The notes under the pieces: model-generated
What the model was told of the DNA's origin: nothing
The model's database searches: none
What the model saw: only the letters and a program-made list of their open reading frames with translations
Translations under genes and position numbers: made by a program
In this document: in pieces, positions 9,908 through 20,988 of the stretch
How the letters are laid out: every line of letters starts with the position of its first letter
How positions within the stretch are numbered: the stretch's first letter is position 1
Source of the DNA: Chromera velia
Lineage: Eukaryota; Sar; Chromeraceae
DNA: 21,102 bases
Direction: 5' to 3'
NCBI GenBank assembly: GCA_018398765.1
Contig: JAHBMJ010002236.1
Span: 1-21,102 of the forward strand

Positions 9908-10633
9908 TTAAAACTAATTAAAATACAAAATAAAATAGACTGCAAATGTGATTCAATAATATGAATTTGGAATATGATCTTAGTTAATCTTAGCTCTCAC
10001 TTTTACTTACCTAAAGATACCTATATAAACAAAACACTATCAGCAGAACAACCTTAACCAGGTAAAGCCTAGTCTAGCCTCATTCTTAGTTACATACTTA
10101 GTGATCGTCAGATCCTGTATTACGATGTACGTAGATGTACGCACGTCGTATGAATGCGTGTAATCAAGTGAATCGAAGTGATCGAGTCGGCAGGTTTTCA
10201 GAGTGTTGCACGCGCTTAATACGCCGCTTAGACAGAGTGAGTCGCCCAAATCGGGGGGCCCCACCCCGTGCCAGACTTTTCGGGGTGACGCGTGTGTGCG
10301 CGCACGGTGCAACAACGTATATATACGTGCCTTACCGATACAGCATGCTTCACTGCATGCGCATGCATGGTGAGATTCAAATGCATATATACAGATCCAG
10401 GATCTGTACGACATTCTCTGCATGGAGCGAAGCCCTGTCCAGTTTGAAACTTCAGAAAGCTCCTTTCTGATCTATTGCGGCGCCCATGCACACTCCTGAA
10501 ACGCGTCAAAACAGTTTCACATAACCTTTGGGCCCCCGCTTGCAGAGGGTTGCTGACCAGCCGTGAATACGAAATTGAAACACTTGTCGGCCACTCGGCA
10601 ACTCATTGTGACTTCAATTGAGGCTTCTTGCAG
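9908..10633. other. Non-coding spacer upstream of the large gene
   Basis: The first part (9908-10080) is AT-rich and includes a second CCTATATAAA string near 10018. From about 10120 the sequence becomes CpG-rich, with many GCATGC/TGCATG palindromes around 10340-10390 and a 30-base hairpin at 10121-10150. Frames here are short and antisense pairs overlap, so none is annotated. The stretch just before the large gene may contain its promoter and 5' leader. TTCTTGCAG ending at 10633 is a possible acceptor for a 5' UTR intron, eight bases before the ATG. Confidence 0.45.
10121..10150. other. 30-base hairpin
   Basis: The arms TACGATGTACGT and ACGCACGTCGTA pair over 12 positions if two G-T wobbles are allowed, leaving a 6-base loop. 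No associated gene is evident. Confidence 0.45.
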
Positions 10634-10641
10634 AGCATCCG

Positions 10642-13600
10642 ATGCCTCCAAAGCGGAGGGCAAAGGTAAAGGTGAAGGTGAAAGCCGCTGCAGGGAAGGG
10701 CAAGGCTGTTGCAAAGAAGTCAGCTGCTAGCAGCGCATCGGAGTCGGATAGTGGAACAGGAAGTGAGACAGAAGGCACGGACGGCCCTTCACCCAGAGGA
10801 CCCGTCAAGCAAGATGATGAAGAGCATTTCACGTCCTCATCCTCAAGCTCGTTAACACCTCTACCTATCGCTAAAGCCAAAGCGAAGGCGAAGCCCAAGG
10901 CTCAGCCGAAAGGGAATATTTTTGGGTTGGACTCCGACAGCATTGACTTCAGTGAAGGGGAAAAGAAGATTTCAGCTGCTGCTGCCAGAAGGCAGGGCTT
11001 GGCCACTCAGAATCAGCAGAAGCAGAGGGGGAAGGACGAGGAAGATGAGGACGAATGGAGCGAATCGGACAAGCCGAAGCCGAAGCCCAAGCAGCAGCAG
11101 AAAATGATACGTGCGAAGGATGCAGAGGTGAACAAGTTGATGCAACACGAAAGTGAAGAGAGTCTTCCAGAGGTCCAAGAGGATGAATCGAAGTCGAGTG
11201 ACAGAGACACGGCAGAGATAGAGAGGCCGGCTGAAAAGGTTCGGACAGGTGTGAAAGCAGTCGATAATTTTTTTGCTATGATACTTGGAGAACCCATCAG
11301 CGACTCCGAGGAGGAGAAAGAGAAGGAAGAAAAGAAGAAAAGGGACGGGAAAGTTTTAGGACTTCCGAAGGACGCTGCAGCCGATGTCCAACCTTCGGAA
11401 TCGGTCCAGAAATCTGGTGAGGAGAAAGCGGTGAAGGACCAGGAACCGAGTGCGCCGAAGGACGAACAAAAAGAGAAGGAGAAGGAAAAGAAAAGGGAAC
11501 AGGAGGCGTCAATGAAGGCGCGACAGACTCTCGACAAACTTTATGAAGAGCACGCAGAGGCTCTCAGACGAGAAAAGCAAACCAAATTCCAGAAATTGTT
11601 GGAGAAGCACAAAGAGGGGGTCAAAAAAGAGCAGAAAGGAAAGTTTGGTGCTCTCATGTCCAAGGTACGGGAGCAGGAGACTTTGGGGATTTTCAACGAC
11701 GACCACGACGATAACGAAGACGAAAACCAAACCAAAGAAAAAAATGACTCTGCCGACCAAACCGGTGTCAAGGAGTCAGAGAACGATCCTGCACCTGCTG
11801 CCGTCACAGCCGCACAGGCAAAAGATGCTCCCCAACGATCAGGTGAAGACCAGCCACTGCAGCCCAAGAAAAAGTCACTGGCTGCTGCCCTAGTAGCTTC
11901 CCGGATCGCCCAAGCAAAGCAGCGTGCCTCACAGCAGAACGCACAGACCAGTGCAGAAGGAAACACAAAAGCATTCCCAAAGGGAGCAAGTAATGTTCCT
12001 GGCCATCCAGCCCAACCGGGAAATTCACATCAATCAGAAAACGCGAAGCCAAATGCGAATGCATACTCCCCTCCTTTACAGTCGGAGAAGCAACTGGAGC
12101 ACACGGCAAAACAAGGGGCCACTCAGAACCTGCCCACCGACCCGCTGACTGCAGAGCGCCGTGTCTATAACCCCCCCCCTCCCGGGCCTCCCAAAGGAAG
12201 TGCACCCAAAGGTGTAGGAATGGGAGTCGCTGGGTCCCCCCCTCCCGTCCCTTCCAAAAACTCTCAGGGGGGGGGACTAGCGCAAGCACAAGGGACACAC
12301 GCCGCAGGTGCACCAGGAGGGCAGTACAGACCCCCAGGTGCCCCTGCCCCCCCCACTTCTGCTCCCTATCTGCCCCCCCGGCCTGGTGACTCTCGTTCTT
12401 TCCCTTCCGCCCAACTGGCCACAGAGGGCAAAACAGAAACTCAGGGGGCCCAACAGGGGGGGACACACAGGGACCCCATGGCTTCGACAAATCCTGCAGC
12501 GCGTCTCCTTGCAAAAGCACGTCAAATGCAGTCCGTGCAAGAGACGAATCAGCCCCGCCGAATCGCAAACGCCCCTGTTTCCCACCTCTCATTTCCCTTT
12601 GAGGGACCCAACAAGCGCCCCCCCCTTGCCCCTGTAGAACCCGAAAAATACAAAAAGAACAGAGCGCTCGAGGGCCCCCCCTCCATTGCCGCCACGTATG
12701 GTATCAAGGAGGCGCGGCAACGGGTGAAAACATTGGATGACCTTCTGCATGCCGAGGGCGGCTTGTGTCCCTCAAGCACCCCGAAGAGCAAATATGCGTT
12801 TTGGGCCTACCGGGCGAGACCAGACGACAAAATCCATCAAATGGTCCAGTGGGCAAAGAGGGGGGGGGAAGGGATGAAGCGCTTGCGTCGGCTTTGGCCT
12901 TTCTGTGTTCGCGCCCGTCCCGATGTGCTACGGTGGGCAGCCTGGGAGAAGCAGATGCGAATGAGAGAGGCCGAGCCGTCTCCAGAGGTGTTTAGCCTCA
13001 GAGACATTCGAAGATCGCTGGCAAGAGCACTTGAGAAAAAGACGACAGAAGGCAAAGAGGTTCGTTTTTCTGTTTTTTCTTTTTATGTCGAACTTCTTTC
13101 TGTGTGTACACTGTATAGCGATTTTGTCTATGCATGCTGCTGATGTTCCAAGGATTCCGTCGAATCACTTGTTTCTTCCTGGACACGAGTATCTACTCAG
13201 TTGGCTCGAGTGGTTTCCGATTCAAACTGATGGCAGAAGAGTGACAGAATCGGGCATTACGAATGGTTCGTAGATATAAAGAGAAAGTAAGTGAGAAACG
13301 ATTCATTTTCATTCCAACCCTTTTCTGCCCTATTTTGTTTCTGTATCCATGCAGACGCCTTCTCCTGAACCTCCTGAAGACAACACAAACGAAACACTCG
13401 CATCTCCAGAAGGCAACAAAAAAGCAATCCCTGTCGGAGAGACATGGGAGGATTCCCTCGAGGACGTCAGAGAGACGACGTCGGAACTCTCTCTCTTCCT
13501 CCGATTCCAAAAGGTTCTCAAACACCCCCTGAACGATCCAGACAGTCTCAATGACAGAGAAGAGGAAGAAGAAACAGGAGAAGGAATAAAAGGCCCTGCA

Positions 13601-16600
13601 GCTGTGGGCCTTCTCAATGCTTTCGGCAACCCCGCTGACCCTGTAGCGCCTCCCCGCAGAACGTTTAAGGACGTCATGCCAGTCAAAAAACCCAGGGGTG
13701 CCGAAGAGGAGCAGCTCGAGACCGAGCATCCCCTCCTCGCTGCCTACAAACCTCCCACCGCCGCTGTCCAGAGAATAGAGTTGGAAGTTGACCCAAACGA
13801 CGCCCCACTGACCCTCTATGCACAGAAGGTGAGGAGGGAACAATTGGAGGCGGGTATCAAGGAGATAGAGCAGATGCCCGTGCAAACAAGAGGGGTGGCG
13901 GTCAAGAAAGAGGAGCCCCAACCTGCTCTGAACGCACCTGAGGCCAAAGCCTCTGTTCAGCAGGAGGCTGCTTCCTCTTCCTCTTCTGCTTCCTCATCCG
14001 GAACCGAAAGCAGCAGTGGCAGTGGAAGCGGTTCCGGTAGCAGCAGCAGTGGTAGTGGAAGCAGCAGTAGCAGTAGTGGGAGTGGGAGTGGGAGCAGCAG
14101 TTCGAGTGGGTCCTCTTCCTCTTCATCTTTTCCTCTGGAACTCCTGAAATCAAAACTGTGGGCAATACCCACCACACGGTCGGGGTCTCTGATTGTCCTC
14201 TCCCCCCCTGCCAACTCTCCCTTTACCTCTCAGATGGCTCTAGATCCCCCAGAGGAGACGGCCGAGAAGGCCATCGCTCCACCAGCAGGAATGAAGGCCG
14301 AGGAGGAACATTTCACGACTTCCTCCTCCTCTTCAGGTTCAGGTTCGGGATCTTCAGGTTCCTCTGGGAGTGGGAGTGGGTCGTCCTCCTCTGGGTCTTC
14401 CAACTCGAACAGCAACAGCAGCCAGACTTCCTTCACCTCCTCCTCTGCTTCCAAGGGAAAAGGGGTTCCTGTGGAAAAGGCAAAAGCCCCTGAAGGCCCT
14501 CAACAGTTGGAAGGGCAAGACGGCAATCTGGAGCAGCCACAGCAGAACAGAGACCTCTCTGTCAAGTCGGCAGGCCCTCCTCCCCCCAAGGCTGCCGCTC
14601 CTTCAGAGAACACCAGCGGTTCGGGAGGATCATCATCCTCCTTTTCCTCTTCTTCCGGCACTGGAGAAACTTCTTCTTCCTCCTCGAATGCCGTCTCCTC
14701 GACGCCCTCTCAGAAGAAACAAATGCAAGCAGAGAAGGCGGGAAAACAGATTGCGAAAACCAAAAAGGCAGCCGAGCCCCGTGCAGCGAACAAGACTTCC
14801 AACAAAGTCTCTCCACCCTCTGGTCCCCAAAACAAACAATCAAGCCTTCCCCTCCCTTCAAAGCGGGACTCCAACTCATCAGTCGACACCGCAGAGTTGA
14901 TAGGCCTCGCTCCCAAGAGGACGCCGGACACGGTCGCAAAATCCAACACGGGGGCAAAAAACGCACCGAGGAAGAAAGCAGCCCCAACGGCAGTACACGC
15001 AGCCCCCCCTCCCGAGCTGCCCCCTCCCCCTCCGCGTCAGTCAACTTTCGAATTTATTCACAAACGTGACACTGTCTGTCTGGCTCGCTGGCTGCCCCAC
15101 AGAGTGAAATGCTGTTTTGCATCTTATCTTCGTTTCCCTTTTCAAGCTGTGCCTTTGTTCAGTTCAGCTCTATCCCTTCGATCGTTCGCACAGAACAGAC
15201 ATAGACCGAAACATGCACCCCCACATGGACATATACAGACATTGTCACACATATACACACCTAGACATACACACACACAGACACACACGCACGCATACAC
15301 ATACAGACACACCCACACACGCACGTTTTCCGTTGCACGTCAACGTTGCATGATGACACTCCCTTTTCCGTCTCAAAAGAAAGTCATTTGTTTCGCTTTC
15401 CACCCAGAGAGAGACCCCAGCTGTCTGCATTTCCCTTTTCTCTCCTTCTTTGCAGCTGGCCCTCCCCCTCCGCCCGCCTGGGCAAAGCCTGCAGCACCAT
15501 CGGCTGGTATTCAACCAGCACCAGGACCCCCTGCTGGTGTTCCCCCCCCCCCCTCTTGGGCAAAGCCTCCACCCTCAGGCGCTCCCGCGGCAGGCCGACC
15601 ACCCCAAAGACCCCCTGCCGGCCAGTACGTTCCCCCCCCTCCCGGACCCGCCCCCGCCCCTGCAAAGCAACAGTACGTCCCTCCATCCACTCAGCAGCCC
15701 GGTGTCAGACCCGGCTATAGACCCCCTCCACCTGCTGCAGGAGCAGCCGCGCCCTCCCCTCCCCCTCCTCAAGGAGGACCTGCCTCTCCAGGACCCCCGC
15801 CGCCGCCGGCATGGGCAAAACCCCCAGCAAAGTATCAACCACCAGCCCCTGCCCCAACCAGTCAAGCCTACGCGCCCCCGCCCCCTCGAGGAGGACCCCC
15901 TTCAAGGCCGGGGCCCCCTCCTGCCCCCGCATCTGGTGCGGTCCCTCCCCCCCCCGCCTGGGCCCTCAGTTCCCACACAGACGACGACCACTCTGTACTT
16001 GACCAAGAGGACCAGCCCCCCCCCAGAGGCCGAATGATCCCCATGCCTCCTCCAGGTTCAGATTACTCCGAAGACAGAGACGCGGGAGACGAGGAAGGGG
16101 TGGTGGGAGCGACAGCGTCTGCCCGTCTCGATGCAGTTCAGGCGCTGAGAATGCGGGAGAAACTCAACGGGAGTTCTCGGCCAATGAACGCCTCTGCAGT
16201 CTACCAGCTGCCTACACTAGCAACTCACGACAACTACCCAGAGACCGAGGAAGACAACGTCTCCGACTCCTCTGAATTCAGAAGGAAGCTGGAATTGTTG
16301 GACAAGGAAGGCTGGAACGAGATGGAGCCCCACCCCTTCAGCGAGCGTTGGGGACCCTTCGTGTTCGCATACGACACCCCGGCTCTGCTTTTGTACGCTG
16401 CCGGCTTTGCTTGCGAGGCGTTTAACAAGTCAGTGGGAAAAGAAAGAAAAGAACGGGACATGAACTCGACCAGCATCTTTGTGTGACTGTGTGTCTGTCA
16501 GCTGAGAGATGGCTGTTCATGGGGTCAAGCCTTGATTTTTTGATTAGCAGAGAAGCCAAGTCTTTTCCTCACTTTGTGATTGCTGAGGCTTTGTGCTCTC

Positions 16601-19600
16601 TTGCTCTGTTGTGAGATTGGGTGTTTGTGCAGTCTCTTCGTGTGAAATGCACTGTGTGAAAAAAAAACATACAATGAAAGGAAAAGATCAAACTAGAACA
16701 CACGAAAAGTTACGAAACGGAAGACACATTCGATCACAAACTTCGACTGCATGTCTGCAGACACCTGCCATCTGTCATTGAAAGGAGCCGGAAGAGGTTA
16801 GGGTTCGACCGCCTTGTCTTCAAGGACCCAAAATTTGACCCCCACAGCAGGGCGCAGTTCCTCAAAAACGGCTGCAATGTGTCGACGTGTCAGCAGACGC
16901 TTGGAGCGAGGCTGCTCTTTCACACCCTCAGGGGAGTCTTTGTACGGCAGGCGAGAGCGTTCTTTGCAGCGTCGGCAGAGGCAGGCATCGAGGCGAACAT
17001 GCACGAGAGGGCACACGCTAGCCGTCAGGTCGCGTACAAGACTGAAGTTCTCCTCAAGCGCACTTTGGCATCGGAGGAATATGAAAAGAGGAAAAGGGGG
17101 GTGATCAAAATGGGGGCAATGCTGGAGTATCTCGAGCTGAGGAAACGGATTGAGTGGTTCCATGTATGGAAAGACTTCACCAGATCCGACCTGATCGTGC
17201 AGCGACTCTGGCCAGTGGTAAGCACGGCTTGAATGCTTATATGTTTGGTACAAGTCGTCGCTATCCTTCTCTTCCTGCTCGACTTGCGGTGAAAGATGAT
17301 CCTTTCGTCCAAAGTTTTGTGCTTGGAGTCTTTTCGTTGATCGATGCAAGTCGACTTTCTGTTTTTCGAGTTGCCACTGAAGTCCAAGACAAAGATCTCC
17401 AGCCTTCCTGCCGAGGAAAATCGATATCATGCAAGATGGGGCTAGGCGGTTTGTTTGCATCTCCGTGTGCGACTTCTGCGTGCTCGTGCACTCATGCATG
17501 CAATTATGCATACCTACCTCCGCTTTCCTTGTGTGATTCCTCGATCGTTCTGCACGCAGGTGTCTGGTCTCAGCTCAAGAGACCGAGCACTCTGTAGCCG
17601 CCTGGTCGAGTTTCTCTGGCACAAAGGTGGGACTCCTATGTCAAGAAATGGATGATTTGAGGAATCTTGCATTAGGACTGCCTGCCTGACTCGCCCATGC
17701 TGTTCGGATTCCGTTCCCTTTTCTTTCCGTCCACGCGTCGAGACTGAATCCAACTGACGGAACCCTTCATGTCTCAAGCCTACTTGGAGGTCTTTGTACT
17801 TTCTCTCACCGTTGGTTCGTACGCATTTATGAGTTGCTGCAAGTCGAGTAGCCATACGTCGTTGTCTGGCTTCACTTTTTGTGTGTGCCTCTCTCTGTGC
17901 ATCTCTGGAGAAATATTCGGGCGATTCCTTTTTTCCTGGCCTGCACGGCATTGATTGCGTGACGGGTCTCCCTCCCTCTCTCCCTCCCTTTCTGTCTATA
18001 TGATGATGGACTCCTGCCTGGTTGCATGCAGAGGCCCCCTGTCCTCTCTCCTTGGCGTCTGTGAATCTGACAAAGTGCAAGGTCCATTCGAGGAGCGCAT
18101 TCGATGTGTACACGGCAGAGTACGTCCCCGCCTTCCCCCTGACAGTGCTCTTCGACAGACCCCACACAGACGGGTACAGAGATTCCTCAGCCGCCTGCAC
18201 ATGCGGATGGGTGTTCACTCGCCTGCGTGTACTGGCCAATCTTTTGTGGAGCAACGGGACCGTGGATATGGCACCAGTTGCCGGGGCCCTTCCCATAGAC
18301 CCTGCAGACGGGCACCTCTCTTCGTCTTCCAACAGCCTGAAGAAAGCCGTGAGCGAGCTGCCCCCTCATAGAGATGCCGATGCGATGTGCTCCCTGTCTC
18401 CTGAGTGGAGAGAGACGGTTGCGTTTCTTTTCCTCAGAGGACCCTTGGAGGCTTCAAGGGTTCGGGTGATTCGAAACTTTGACAATGTTGACAAGACACC
18501 CGACCCTCGGGGGATGCACTTCCAATTATACGGGGAAGACAGGGAAGAGAGTGATTCTGCTTCTTCCCAAGTCTCCGAGTTCAAACCTCAGGAACCGTCT
18601 CTGGCCGATATGCTGGCCCCCGAATTGGCCTTCGAGAAATTGGACTCCGTGATTCGATACGGTGCCGTGTTGACTGTGGTAGACCATCCGATCATGCAGG
18701 CCTATAGAGAGTTGAGTGATGTCCACAAAATCAAAGACAAAGACTTTGAACCTGACGACGAACATTGGACTTATGTGATGGAGGCACGACGGCACCGTGC
18801 GTCTCTTCTTACAAAAGAAATCAAAAGGGACCAAGAGGAAGATGAATCGCTTTACGGGGCCAAAGACGCGGCCGCTCTCGGAGAGCTTCACAGAAAAACC
18901 CTCGAACACGGGCCTCTTGCGGCAATGCTCGAGAAGGGACGGCAGCATCCCAACACAGTTCCCCCTGCACACCTGCTCTACGTAGGGGACAGACCACAGG
19001 ATCTATGCGGCCACCAAGGAAGCGAAGCATCTGGAGGCCTGGCACCGATGGACGCTGACAGGGCGTCTGAGCAGGCTTCTTCTGTCAATGCTTCGGTCCC
19101 CCCTGAAGAGACAAGCTACAATCCTGCCTTTCTCAGACTCATGCAGAGAGCAGAAGGGGCAAAGCAGGTAGCACGAGGAAGGAAGCAAAGAGGAAGAGAG
19201 GCCCAGGATTCAGAAGAAGCCTCCCTGGTCTCCGAACAGAGAGCTTTTGTCCCTCCAGAGAGACCCCCCCCCAAAGAAACAACACCGCCTCCCGTTCCCC
19301 CCCGACCCCCCCAGGACTCCACGTCCATGGTCCCGCCCCCTCCAAAGCCTCCACCTGCTCCTAAGCGTGCATCTCAACGTCCACAGCCCCCTAGACCAGT
19401 CAATGAGGCTGTGACGCAACAACTGCGTCCGGCACCTTCAGCAGATAGACTTTCAGATGTGTCCAGAAGCGAGAGGGATGTCGGTGCAATTTTTGGAGCG
19501 CCTCCTCAGACGGCAAAGCAAGCCGTGCGCCAGCCGACTCCCACCGCTTCCAGTGAAGGAACCTCCCGCGCGTTCCCCTTCGCTGCCAAAGCCACAGAAC

Positions 19601-19926
19601 CGCAACCAGCCCCGTCGTCCCCTCCACCTCCTGCTCCAAGAACAGCAGAAGCAAAGGAGACGTCGCCCAACTTGGCCCCCCCTCCTGTGGAGCCCTCTGA
19701 GGACGGCAGGGGTCAGAGTGCTCGGAGACTCTTTGAGAGACTTCAGGAGGCAAAACGCAGAAAGAGCCGCGAGCAAGGGGGTAAAGCGGAGGAAGAATCC
19801 TCATTTATCTTCGCACAGGGAGCAATTCACCGGGGGAGTGTTGTTGACACGGCTGCGAATCAAGGAACCATTCGTGAACTGAAAGCAAGAGGGTTGGTTG
19901 AGAAGCTCTTTCGTTTAAAGCAGTAA
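10642..19926 (+). CDS. Large Ser/Pro-rich protein of unknown function, six exons, ~2,496 aa
   Basis: Exons by my reading: 10642-13059, 13355-15035, 15456-16428, 16761-17217, 17560-17626, 18032-19926. All five junctions are GT-AG and every phase joins correctly, giving 2,496 codons plus TAA at 19924. The start is the ATG at 10642 (P-P-K-R-R, then Lys-Val repeats, nuclear-signal-like). Residues about 290-348 are a charged helix or coiled coil. About 507-587 are Pro-rich. About 667-803 look globular, with many Trp/Arg (Y-A-F-W-A-Y, W-P-F-C-V-R). Ser/Gly tracts lie near 1012-1065 and 1126-1172. Residues about 1368-1538 carry four PPPP[AS]WA units. About 1640-2100 is the second ordered region, helical and Trp-rich. 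A P-x-x-P segment lies at about 2274-2320. It has no FH2, kinase, WH2 or RNA-binding motif that I can see. Pro tracts suggest SH3, WW or profilin partners (inference). Confidence 0.85.
13060..13354 (+). other. Intron 1 (295 bp, phase 0)
   Basis: Donor GAG|GTTCGT and acceptor CCATGCAG|ACG. The frame of exon 1 reaches a stop inside the intron at about 13141-13143, and splicing restores the downstream frame. Confidence 0.85.
15036..15455 (+). other. Intron 2 (420 bp, in frame, stop-free)
   Basis: Donor CCGC|GTCAGT and acceptor CTTTGCAG|CTGG. Splicing joins a Pro run to the Pro-rich exon 3. The intron is a multiple of three with no in-frame stop and carries a (CA)n block near 15245-15320. The interposed His/Thr-rich reading and the pyrimidine tract before the acceptor argue that it is an intron. 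Confidence 0.75.
16429..16760 (+). other. Intron 3 (332 bp, phase 2)
   Basis: Donor AACAA|GTCAGT and acceptor GTCTGCAG|ACAC. Unspliced, the frame stops at TGA 16484-16486. The split Lys codon is restored by splicing and the next exon is then open for 152 codons. Confidence 0.78.
17218..17559 (+). other. Intron 4 (342 bp, phase 0)
   Basis: Donor CCAGTG|GTAAGC and acceptor GCACGCAG|GTG. The exon 4 frame hits a stop within a few codons of the donor. Confidence 0.78.
17627..18031 (+). other. Intron 5 (405 bp, phase 1)
   Basis: Donor ACAAAG|GTGGGA and acceptor GCATGCAG|AGG. It bounds the 67-bp exon 5 on its right and brings the frame into the long exon 6. The donor is the weakest of the five. 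Confidence 0.7.
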
Positions 19927-20286
19927 GAAGTTTGTCAAAAGCTGCTTTCAGCCTAATAAATCTTTTGTCTATGAAATAATAAACAACAAAATATTGAAAC
20001 TAAATTTTGATTCAAAGTCTTTGATATTTACTAGTAATACAAAAGAAATAAAGCTTCAAACTACACTAAAAATGCACAATTAAAGTGGCAACTTATTTAG
20101 TACATGCAAGTGTTTTATCCTAGAAGATTAATTTTCCTACTAGTAATTTTCTAGTTAATCCTAATCCTATAAAATATAACTTTACTGTTTTTTCTTATGT
20201 TACTTAACATATTTGAAAAGGAAAAAGAAAAAGAAAAAAAAACCTTAATTAACATTTTTAATTATATAAAAAAAAAATGGTTTAAC
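19927..20286. other. 3' UTR with poly(A) signals, then AT-rich spacer
   Basis: AATAAA at 19955-19960 lies about 30 bases after the stop of the large gene and is a good poly(A) signal; AATAATAAA-like strings follow near 19976. Beyond that the DNA is strongly AT-rich up to about 20286, with the palindromes TTACTAGTAA (20028-20037) and TACTAGTA (20138-20145) and a poly-A/GAAAAA stretch at 20214-20242. The sharp rise in GC after about 20310 marks the start of the LINE remnant. Confidence 0.6.
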
Positions 20287-20988
20287 ATGGTTCACAGAAA
20301 ACAATTTGACCTACTAGGCTTCCCGCTCTTCATTGGCTTGTATGACCCCCATGAAGAGTCGAACTACGCAGATGAGACATACCTCAATAATTTGGCAGAG
20401 AGAATCGAAGAGAAAAGAGAAGAGAGAGAAAGAAAAGGAGAGAGCAGATTCTCAGAGGTCTGCGTGATAGGGGATTTCAACGCCCGCACTGGAAAGAAAA
20501 CTCCTCTGATAGTCTGGACAGGGAAGGGAGGGGGAGAAGAGGAAGAGTGGGCACGAACAGGCGGGAGAGAGGAGGTTTTCAGACCAGAGAGGGAGTCTGA
20601 AGACGAGACGGAGAACACGAAGGGAAGGGCTCTTATTCGTTTTTGTGAGATGGTGGGCATTGTTCCTCTGAATGGACTGAGGCGGTGTGCGGTCGAAGAG
20701 GGGGGGGAGAAGGTAGCTTTCAACTTCGATGGATCGTTTACCTTCGACAGGGGGGGAGACAGAGGGAGGTCCCTGATCGACTATGCATGCATGTCTCCTG
20801 TGTCTCTGCCATCTGTTCTTCTTTTTTCTGTATTTTGTGTGTGCTCAGCTCGGTCAGACCATTCAGCTCTTAGATTAGTCCTGAAGGAGGAAGAAAGAGA
20901 GAATGAGAGCGGCAAGGGAAGAGGAAACAAGGAAGAGAACGAAGCCAACCAAGAACAGAACAAAAAGAAAAGAAGAAAAGATAGGTGA
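20287..20988 (+). pseudogene. Truncated AP-type endonuclease domain (EEP fold) of a LINE
   Basis: This frame is open from an ATG at 20197, but the family match begins only at about 20310 (G-L-Y-D-P-H). Then come V-C-V-I-G-D-F-N-A-R-T-G near 20458-20490, the R-F-C-E-M-V-G-I-V-P-L-N-G-L segment near 20635-20680, S-L-I-D-Y near 20770, and S-D-H-S-A-L near 20855-20872. These are the central and C-terminal motifs of the endonuclease/exonuclease/phosphatase domain that LINEs use to nick target DNA. The N-terminal third with its catalytic Asn and Glu is missing, replaced by Lys/Asn-rich AT-derived sequence. A hydrophobic insertion sits just before S-D-H. TGA at 20986 cuts the frame before any RT. 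It should be inactive. Confidence 0.78.

Noticed and set aside
10618-10641. Extending the large protein upstream to a TTG at 10618
   Set aside because: TTG starts are rare in eukaryotes; the ATG at 10642 begins a typical basic N-terminus and a possible splice acceptor lies between.
15456-15970. A formin, from the Pro-rich FH1-like region
   Set aside because: No FH2 domain follows; the downstream helical region lacks its hallmark residues.
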